Source: an uncultured Bacilli bacterium (lineage in GTDB: Bacteria > Bacillota_I > Bacilli_A > RF39 > UBA660). Taken from it: a stretch of DNA of 10,002 bases. The position numbers and the translations under genes were made by a program. Shown here in pieces: positions 5,458 through 10,002 of the stretch. The DNA lies in contig CANRPB010000053.1 of NCBI GenBank assembly GCA_947632415.1, positions 1 to 10,002 of the forward strand, given 5' to 3'. The notes under the pieces were generated by a model that was not told the DNA's origin, ran no database searches, and saw only the letters and a list, made by a program, of their open reading frames with translations. Numbering within the stretch: position 1 is the stretch's first letter; every line of letters begins with the position of its first letter.

Positions 5458-5482
5458 ACTAAGAAAAATCTTAGTTTATTTT
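5451..5482. terminator. Bidirectional terminator containing the stop codons of both converging genes
   Basis: A perfect 14-bp stem AAAATAAACTAAGA (5451-5464) / TCTTAGTTTATTTT (5469-5482) with an AAAA loop. The A/T flanks give a T-run on either strand. The spore gene stop (5455-5457) lies in the left arm and the stop of the facing gene (5473-5471) in the right arm. Confidence 0.85.
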
Positions 5483-6463
5483 ATATTCATAACTATCAGA
5501 AAAATTATTATAATCAGAACTAACAGTATCAGCAAAACTGATAATTTTATTAGTCCAATCACCAGCCGTACCAGGACAATAAGAATGAGACATACAACTA
5601 ACAATACTATACATATCACTAGTTCCCATCTTAGACTTACTCCTCTCAATATGACCATCAATACACATTATAGCCTTATACATTCCATACTCTGGAGTTT
5701 GATAAACACCAAAATTTTCACCAACTCTAATACCACCATAATTATTATCATTAACACATCTATAAGAAGTACCATTACCAGTTTCATGTCTGAAAATCGA
5801 TAAAACAATAGTTTTATCAGTAATAGATAAACCCAAAGCATCACACATATCAAGCATAATACCTTCCTTATCCTCTAAAGACATCTCCCTTTGTTCAATA
5901 TTACTATAACTACAAGTGCTAGTTAATAACCCATTATCACTAGCACTATTAAACAAAGTACACATAATGCCACCCTTTAAACAAGAATAGTCATTAATAA
6001 TAGAATCCAAATTATTATAAATGATCCCAACAGCATCCTCATAAGAATACTTGCTATAAGAAGCATACTTAACAATAAAATCATTCAACTCTTCCAAAGA
6101 AACACTAGGATCAACATTCTCCAAAAACATAATATCACTATAAGGATTAATAGTAGTAGGTTCTGTAGTTTCAGTAGGTTCCGTAGTTTCAGTAGGTTCT
6201 GTAGTCTCAACCTCTAAAGTAGTAGGTTCAAAAGACTCCAAAACAACATCATCTTCACTAGAAACCACCGCTTTATAACCATCAACATTTAAAGATTTGT
6301 CCAAACTTTTTTCAAAATCCAAATTATCAGACCTTCTATCATTTAATCTAACAACCGAAATACCATTAACATTTTCATTACTCTTTATTAGCCTAAAACC
6401 AATTGCTGAACCACCAGTAACAATCGCAACTAAAACTGGTAAAAATCTTATATTATTTTTCAT
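5471..6463 (-). CDS. Exported cysteine-rich protein with C-terminal lysozyme-fold (glucosaminidase-like) domain
   Basis: A 330-residue protein. An N-terminal hydrophobic segment (7-23, after K2 and R6) acts as signal peptide or membrane anchor. A low-complexity linker (about 80-104) has repeated TTEPTE. A middle helical region is about 110-195. The C-terminal domain (about 200-315) resembles the lysozyme-fold N-acetylglucosaminidases that cut peptidoglycan: SIFRHETGNG has the candidate catalytic E227, VNDNNYGGI (237-245) matches the NNxxGI motif, and GVYQTPEYGMYKAI follows. Eight cysteines (161, 168, 184, 207, 236, 267, 290, 296) are unusual for an exported Bacillota protein and suggest disulfides. 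The frame runs 20 codons further upstream, but ATG at 6461-6463 directly precedes the signal segment and has AAAGGGG before it. It has its own strong promoter. Exact substrate unknown; it could be a non-catalytic wall-binding protein. Confidence 0.68.
   Translation of the reverse strand: MKNNIRFLPVLVAIVTGGSAIGFRLIKSNENVNGISVVRLNDRRSDNLDFEKSLDKSLNVDGYKAVVSSEDDVVLESFEPTTLEVETTEPTETTEPTETTEPTTINPYSDIMFLENVDPSVSLEELNDFIVKYASYSKYSYEDAVGIIYNNLDSIINDYSCLKGGIMCTLFNSASDNGLLTSTCSYSNIEQREMSLEDKEGIMLDMCDALGLSITDKTIVLSIFRHETGNGTSYRCVNDNNYGGIRVGENFGVYQTPEYGMYKAIMCIDGHIERSKSKMGTSDMYSIVSCMSHSYCPGTAGDWTNKIISFADTVSSDYNNFSDSYEYKIN
6155..6209 (-). repeat. 18-bp tandem repeat encoding the TTEPTE linker
   Basis: Copies at 6165-6182 and 6183-6200 differ only at the last base, with partial copies on both sides (about three units in all). 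Each unit encodes six residues of the Thr/Glu/Pro linker between the membrane segment and the extracellular part. Such repeats can change copy number in frame. Confidence 0.85.
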
Positions 6464-6494
6464 ACATATCCCCTTTCTGACAAAAACGTTAATG

Positions 6495-6523
6495 ATTTTA
6501 ACATAAAAAAACAAGGTTGTCAA
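6495..6523 (-). promoter_or_regulatory. Promoter of the exported lysozyme-like gene
   Basis: On the minus strand a perfect TTGACA (6523-6518), 17 bases, and TAAAAT (6500-6495) preceded by TG plus one base (extended -10). Transcription would start near 6488, about 25 bases before the ATG. It lies just downstream of the clpP stop, where no clear clpP terminator is visible. Confidence 0.85.
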
Positions 6524-6546
6524 ATAAAAACAATCCCATTTTCAAA

Positions 6547-7116
6547 TTATTTTTTAATCTCATCAATAAGTCCATACTCCAAAGCTTCCTCACTACTTAA
6601 AAAATAATCTCTTTCCGTATCATGCTCAATAACATCAAGACTTTTACCAGTATTCAAAGCCAAAATATTATTAAGTTTATTCTTAAGTTTTAAAATCCTT
6701 TCAGCCGCAATCTTAATCTCCGTCGCCTGACCTTGCGCCCCACCCAAAGGCTGATGAATCATAACCTCACTATTTGCAAGACAATATCTTTTACCACGAC
6801 AACCACTAGAAAGAAGAAAAGCCCCCATACTAGCCGCCATACCAATACAAATAGTAGAAACATCACTCTTAATAAAATTCATCGTATCATAAATAGCCAT
6901 ACCAGCCGTAATTGAACCACCAGGAGAATTAATATATAAACTAATATCATCATTATTAATCGAATCTAAATAAAGCAATTGCGCCACAATAATATTTGAC
7001 AAGTTATCGTCAATCTCACCACTCAAAATAACAATTCGATCTTTAAGCAATCTAGAATATATATCATAAGCCCTTTCACTATTATTACTTCTTTCAATTA
7101 CTGTTGGAATCAACAT
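6547..7116 (-). CDS. clpP: ATP-dependent Clp protease proteolytic subunit
   Basis: A 189-residue serine peptidase. It forms the two-ring, 14-subunit chamber that degrades proteins unfolded by ClpX or ClpC, serving protein quality control, stress responses and, in spore formers, developmental switches. The triad is S96 (GMAASMG), H121 (VMIHQPLGG) and D170 (DTERD); spacing equals that of mature E. coli ClpP. YINSPGGSITAGMAIYDTM (61-79) and the end EEALEYGLIDEI are also typical. There is almost no propeptide before LIPTVIERS. The frame continues 22 codons upstream, but ATG at 7114-7116 is chosen because MLIPTVIE is the family start and AGAGGATG precedes it. No CtsR direct repeat or CIRCE element is visible upstream, and I could not assign a convincing promoter. 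It diverges from the kinase gene at 7229. Confidence 0.97.
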   Translation of the reverse strand: MLIPTVIERSNNSERAYDIYSRLLKDRIVILSGEIDDNLSNIIVAQLLYLDSINNDDISLYINSPGGSITAGMAIYDTMNFIKSDVSTICIGMAASMGAFLLSSGCRGKRYCLANSEVMIHQPLGGAQGQATEIKIAAERILKLKNKLNNILALNTGKSLDVIEHDTERDYFLSSEEALEYGLIDEIKK

Positions 7117-7175
7117 AAAATCATCCTCTCTAATAATATAATAACAATAATTACACAATTTATTCATAAAATAAT

Positions 7176-7204
7176 GTGACAAATAACCAATTTTTTGGTA
7201 AAAT
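7176..7204 (+). promoter_or_regulatory. Promoter of the kinase-gap transcription unit
   Basis: GTGACA (7176-7181, 5 of 6), 17 bases, TAAAAT (7199-7204), with TG at 7196-7197 making an extended -10. The spacer contains a short palindrome CCAA-TTTT-TTGG (7187-7198). Start expected near 7211, giving a leader of about 18 bases. Confidence 0.75.
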
Positions 7205-7228
7205 AAATATTAGAATAAGAGGGATAAC

Positions 7229-8893
7229 ATGACAAAGTTAGTAAAAGTAAACTTTAGAGGAATAGAAACCAAAGAATTTTTACAAGGAACAACCCTATTA
7301 GAAATAAGTGATAGTTTCAAAAAATACTTTAACTATCCACTACTAGTAGGAAAAGTAGACAATCACCTAACAGAACTAAACCACGCCATTGAATCAAACT
7401 GCGACATTGATTTCGTCGACAGAAGCACCACAATCGGTTCCTTAATAAACGCCTACAGTATTCAATTTATAATGTTACTAGCCGTCAAAAAAATACTAGG
7501 AAATAACGTCGAAGTAAAAATCGCAAACTCACTAGACAATGGAGCATACTGTGAAATAATAAATGCCCAAATAGACAAACCAATCCTAAGAAAAATAGCC
7601 GAAAAAATGCAAGAAATAAAAGATTTAAACCTAAAATTTACCAAAGTGAGCGTTTCCCGACTAGACGCCATTGAATTCTATAAAAGAAAAAAGAACATCG
7701 ATAAAGTAAACATGCTAAAATATATAAGCAATAGTTTTGTCAACCTATATCGCCTTGACGACGTCTATGATTATTTCTTTAGCGAAATGGCTCAAAAAAC
7801 AGGAGATACAAGCGACTTCAAACTAACATATATAAGACAAAACGGTTTTGTAATAAGTTATCCAACCGAAGAATCACCAGAACAAACTTTAGACTATATT
7901 CATAAACCAATGGTATATCAAACATTCTACGATTACACCAATTGGGCCAAAACCATAAACATTCAAAACGCTTCCGATTTAAACAAAATAGTATCACTAG
8001 GAAACTACAATGACGTAATTCGCCTTGCTGAAACCCACTACGAAGGTCAACTAGCGCTGATATCCGAAAAAATATACGAAAACAAAGAAAACATAAAAAT
8101 GGTACTATTAGCCGGCCCATCATCAAGCGGCAAAACCACAACCGCCAAAAAACTAGGCATATACCTTCAAAGTAAAGGCTTTAAAACACACTATATATCA
8201 ATTGATGACTACTTCGTTGAAAAAGAACAAACACCAAAAGACGAAAACGGTGAATACGACTTTGAATCACTAAACGCTATCGACCTAAATCTATTTAACA
8301 AACATCTATTAAAACTTCTAGCAGGAGAAAAAGTATTAATGCCCGAATATAATTTTATTTTAGGAAAAAAAGAATACAAAAAACGTTATCTTCAACTAGA
8401 AAAAAACGACATCTTAATAATTGAAGGATTACATGGGCTAAACGACGAACTAACATCATCAATAAAAAGAAAAAATAAATTTAAAATATTCATTTGTCCG
8501 TATACTCAAATAAATGTTGACAATCATAATTATGTACACACAAGTGATACAAGAAAACTAAGACGAATCGTAAGAGACAACAAAACAAGAGGCAAAAGCA
8601 CAGCCGACACCCTAAAAATGTGGAAAAAAATAAGAGCCGGAGAAATGAAAAACATTTTTCCATTTCAAAAAGATATCGATGCCATCATAAATTCTGCCAT
8701 GGTATACGAAATAGGAGTTTTGAAAACATATGCGGAACCACTATTATTCTCAGTTGATGAAAAAGATGAAATGTATCCAGAAGCCATAAGACTTATAAAT
8801 CTTTTAAGAAACTTCTTGCCTATACCAAGTGATGATATACCAAGAGATTCAGTCTTAAGAGAATTTATTGGAAAAAGTGGATTTGATAATTAG
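7229..8893 (+). CDS. TGS-domain nucleoside (uridine/cytidine-type) kinase fusion protein
   Basis: A 554-residue protein, the usual size of the long uridine-kinase-like proteins of Clostridia and Thermotoga. Residues 1-65 look like a TGS domain. About 66-230 resembles the second domain of threonyl-tRNA synthetase: NSLDNGAYCEI (100-110) is the counterpart of HSLGNGYYYE. The two histidines of the synthetase HxxxH editing site appear as Y76 and F80, so this part should not edit tRNA. From about 285 on is a P-loop kinase: LLAGPSSSGKTT with Walker A at 296-303, SIDDYF (324-329), PEYNF, the Walker-B-like ILIIEGLHGL (395-404), then a basic region TRKLRRIVRD and TRGKSTADTLKMW. Inference: it phosphorylates a nucleoside such as uridine; the synthetase-like part may bind a ligand or RNA. 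Start from GAGGG 6 bases upstream. It is 14 bases before gap and probably co-transcribed with it. Confidence 0.88.
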   Translation: MTKLVKVNFRGIETKEFLQGTTLLEISDSFKKYFNYPLLVGKVDNHLTELNHAIESNCDIDFVDRSTTIGSLINAYSIQFIMLLAVKKILGNNVEVKIANSLDNGAYCEIINAQIDKPILRKIAEKMQEIKDLNLKFTKVSVSRLDAIEFYKRKKNIDKVNMLKYISNSFVNLYRLDDVYDYFFSEMAQKTGDTSDFKLTYIRQNGFVISYPTEESPEQTLDYIHKPMVYQTFYDYTNWAKTINIQNASDLNKIVSLGNYNDVIRLAETHYEGQLALISEKIYENKENIKMVLLAGPSSSGKTTTAKKLGIYLQSKGFKTHYISIDDYFVEKEQTPKDENGEYDFESLNAIDLNLFNKHLLKLLAGEKVLMPEYNFILGKKEYKKRYLQLEKNDILIIEGLHGLNDELTSSIKRKNKFKIFICPYTQINVDNHNYVHTSDTRKLRRIVRDNKTRGKSTADTLKMWKKIRAGEMKNIFPFQKDIDAIINSAMVYEIGVLKTYAEPLLFSVDEKDEMYPEAIRLINLLRNFLPIPSDDIPRDSVLREFIGKSGFDN

Positions 8894-8907
8894 AAAGGAA
8901 GATAAAA

Positions 8908-9915
8908 ATGATAAAAATAGCAATAAATGGTTTTGGAAGAATAGGAAGATTAGCATTCAGACAAATGTTTGAAGATGATAACTACGAAATAACAGCAATT
9001 AATGACCTAACAAGTCCAGAAATGTTAGCACATCTACTAAAATATGACACTGCTCAAAAAAGATATGAAGGACACGATGTAAAAGCAACCGAAAACAGTA
9101 TTATTGTCGACGGAAAAGAAATAAAAGTTTACAAAGAAGAAAATCCCAATAATTTACCATGGAAAGAATTAAATATTGACGTCGTATTCGAATGCACAGG
9201 CTTTTTCACATCAAAAGAAAAATCCATGGCTCACATCAATGCTGGAGCCAAAAAAGTAATTATTTCAGCCCCAGCAGGAAATGATCTAAAAACAATAGTA
9301 TACTCAGTAAATGAAAATACATTAACCAAAGAAGATAATATAATAAGTGCTGCAAGTTGTACAACCAACTGTCTCGCACCAATGGTCAAAGCCTTAAACG
9401 ACTTTGCAAAAATAGAAAGCGGAATTATGACAACCGTCCATGCCTATACAGGAGATCAAATGATATTAGATGGACCACACCGTAAAGGCGACCTAAGAAG
9501 AGCACGAGCAGGAGCATCAAATATCGTTCCTAATTCAACAGGAGCAGCCAAAGCAATCGGTCTTGTAATACCAGAATTAAACGGAAAACTAATTGGATCA
9601 GCACAAAGAGTACCAGTTATAACAGGATCAACAACCATACTAGTAGCCGTAGTAAAAGGAGAAAATATAACCAAAGAAAAAATAAACGACTATATGAAAA
9701 AAGTATCCAACGAATCATTCGGTTATACCGAAGAACCACTAGTATCAACAGATATCATTGGAACAACATATGGCTCACTATTCGATGCCACTCAAACACT
9801 AGTATCAAAAATTGATGAAAACACATACCATGTCGAAGTAGTAGCATGGTATGACAACGAAAATGGCTATACAAGTCAAATGGTTAGAACAGCCAAATAT
9901 TTAATGAATTTATAA
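8908..9915 (+). CDS. gap: Glyceraldehyde-3-phosphate dehydrogenase, glycolytic type
   Basis: A 335-residue cytoplasmic enzyme. It oxidises glyceraldehyde 3-phosphate to 1,3-bisphosphoglycerate with NAD and phosphate. Seen: Rossmann motif NGFGRIGR (7-14); D33 in INDL, typical of NAD preference; catalytic C151 in SAASCTTNCLAP; H178 in HAYTGDQ; GPHRKGDLRRARAGASNIVP (189-208); RVPV (234-237); and the C-terminal VAWYDNENGY. Length and motifs are complete. Ribosome binding site AAAGGAAG is in the 14-base gap after the kinase gene. No promoter fits in that gap, so expression depends on the upstream promoter at 7176-7204 or on one inside the kinase gene. No terminator follows, and another start comes 18 bases after the stop. 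In many Bacillota the next gene would be pgk, but the visible start does not look like Pgk. Confidence 0.98.
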   Translation: MIKIAINGFGRIGRLAFRQMFEDDNYEITAINDLTSPEMLAHLLKYDTAQKRYEGHDVKATENSIIVDGKEIKVYKEENPNNLPWKELNIDVVFECTGFFTSKEKSMAHINAGAKKVIISAPAGNDLKTIVYSVNENTLTKEDNIISAASCTTNCLAPMVKALNDFAKIESGIMTTVHAYTGDQMILDGPHRKGDLRRARAGASNIVPNSTGAAKAIGLVIPELNGKLIGSAQRVPVITGSTTILVAVVKGENITKEKINDYMKKVSNESFGYTEEPLVSTDIIGTTYGSLFDATQTLVSKIDENTYHVEVVAWYDNENGYTSQMVRTAKYLMNL

Positions 9916-9932
9916 AGATAGGAGAGATGTAT

Positions 9933-10002
9933 ATGATAAAATTAACAAATAGTAACCTAGGGGGGGGGGGCACGAAAGACTAGTAAAATAAAGGCTTTCA
10001 CC
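9933..10002 (+). CDS. Start of an unidentified gene, interrupted at a G11 tract
   Basis: ATG at 9933 follows AGGAGAG (9920-9926) and sits 18 bases after gap, so translation and co-transcription are plausible. The frame reads MIKLTNSNL, then glycines from the G run at 9960-9970, and hits TAG at 9981-9983. If the run were ten Gs instead of eleven, the frame would stay open to the window end (continuing ARKTSKIKAFT). This is either the 5' end of a real gene with a miscalled or slipping homopolymer, or an assembly artefact. Too little is visible to name it. Confidence 0.35.
9960..9970 (+). repeat. Homopolymer tract of eleven Gs
   Basis: Eleven Gs in a row within an otherwise very AT-rich sequence, nine codons into the last reading frame and 32 bases from the window end. 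It is by far the most GC-rich run in the window. Confidence 0.95.

Noticed and set aside
6464..6523. Upstream extension of the lysozyme-like gene
   Set aside because: The extension runs through the promoter to the -35, so it would not be transcribed. The signal segment starts at the ATG at 6463.
6500..6546. Terminator directly after clpP
   Set aside because: No stable hairpin with a T-run could be found, only a strong promoter for the next gene; clpP transcripts may read through.
7117..7182. Upstream extension of clpP
   Set aside because: It adds 22 residues unlike any ClpP propeptide, and the ATG at 7116 has its own ribosome binding site and the family-typical MLIPTVIE start.
7117..7228. 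CtsR or CIRCE heat-shock operator in front of clpP
   Set aside because: Neither the GGTCAAA direct repeat nor the TTAGCACTC inverted repeat is present.

Overview
The window is an AT-rich stretch (roughly 70% A+T by eye) of a low-GC Bacillota chromosome. Two alpha/beta-type small acid-soluble spore proteins, one behind a near-ideal sigma-G promoter, show that the organism forms spores. EzrA, a cysteine-free RpsD encoded away from the other ribosomal protein genes, and a ThiI without a rhodanese domain all point to the class Bacilli or a related uncultured gut lineage. No protein needs TGA read as tryptophan, so the standard bacterial code fits.

Layout. Positions 1-531: C-terminal part of an Rpn-type PD-(D/E)XK nuclease/putative transposase cut by the window edge (+). 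558-604: shared hairpin terminator. 630-1223: rpsD (-) with a long structured leader and a strong promoter at 1383-1411. 1412-1500: phased A-tracts, then the ezrA promoter. 1524-3233: ezrA (+). 3318-3581: small prepilin-like membrane protein. 3704-4876: thiI. 4958-5164 and 5275-5457: two spore proteins. 5471-6463: exported, cysteine-rich, lysozyme-fold protein (-). 6547-7116: clpP (-). 7229-8893: TGS/uridine-kinase-like fusion (+). 8908-9915: gap (+). 9933 onward: start of a further gene interrupted by an 11-base G run close to the window end.

How the parts relate. From memory, rpsD, ezrA, thiI and sspA also lie in one neighbourhood in Bacillus subtilis, where the cysteine desulfurase gene nifZ precedes thiI. 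Here that slot holds the prepilin-like gene instead, so ThiI must get its sulfur from a donor encoded elsewhere. ezrA, the prepilin-like gene and thiI each have their own promoter-like sequence, and terminators follow ezrA and the prepilin-like gene. The spore genes form a separate forespore-type module. The kinase gene and gap are 14 bases apart and probably co-transcribed. clpP and the kinase gene diverge from one intergenic region.

The least explained parts are: the rpsD leader, with mutually exclusive pairings and a possible 20-codon leader ORF; a perfect inverted repeat over the sigma-G -10 of the first spore gene; the prepilin-like gene in the nifZ slot; the eight-cysteine exported lysozyme-like protein; and the G-run that sets the reading frame of the last gene.
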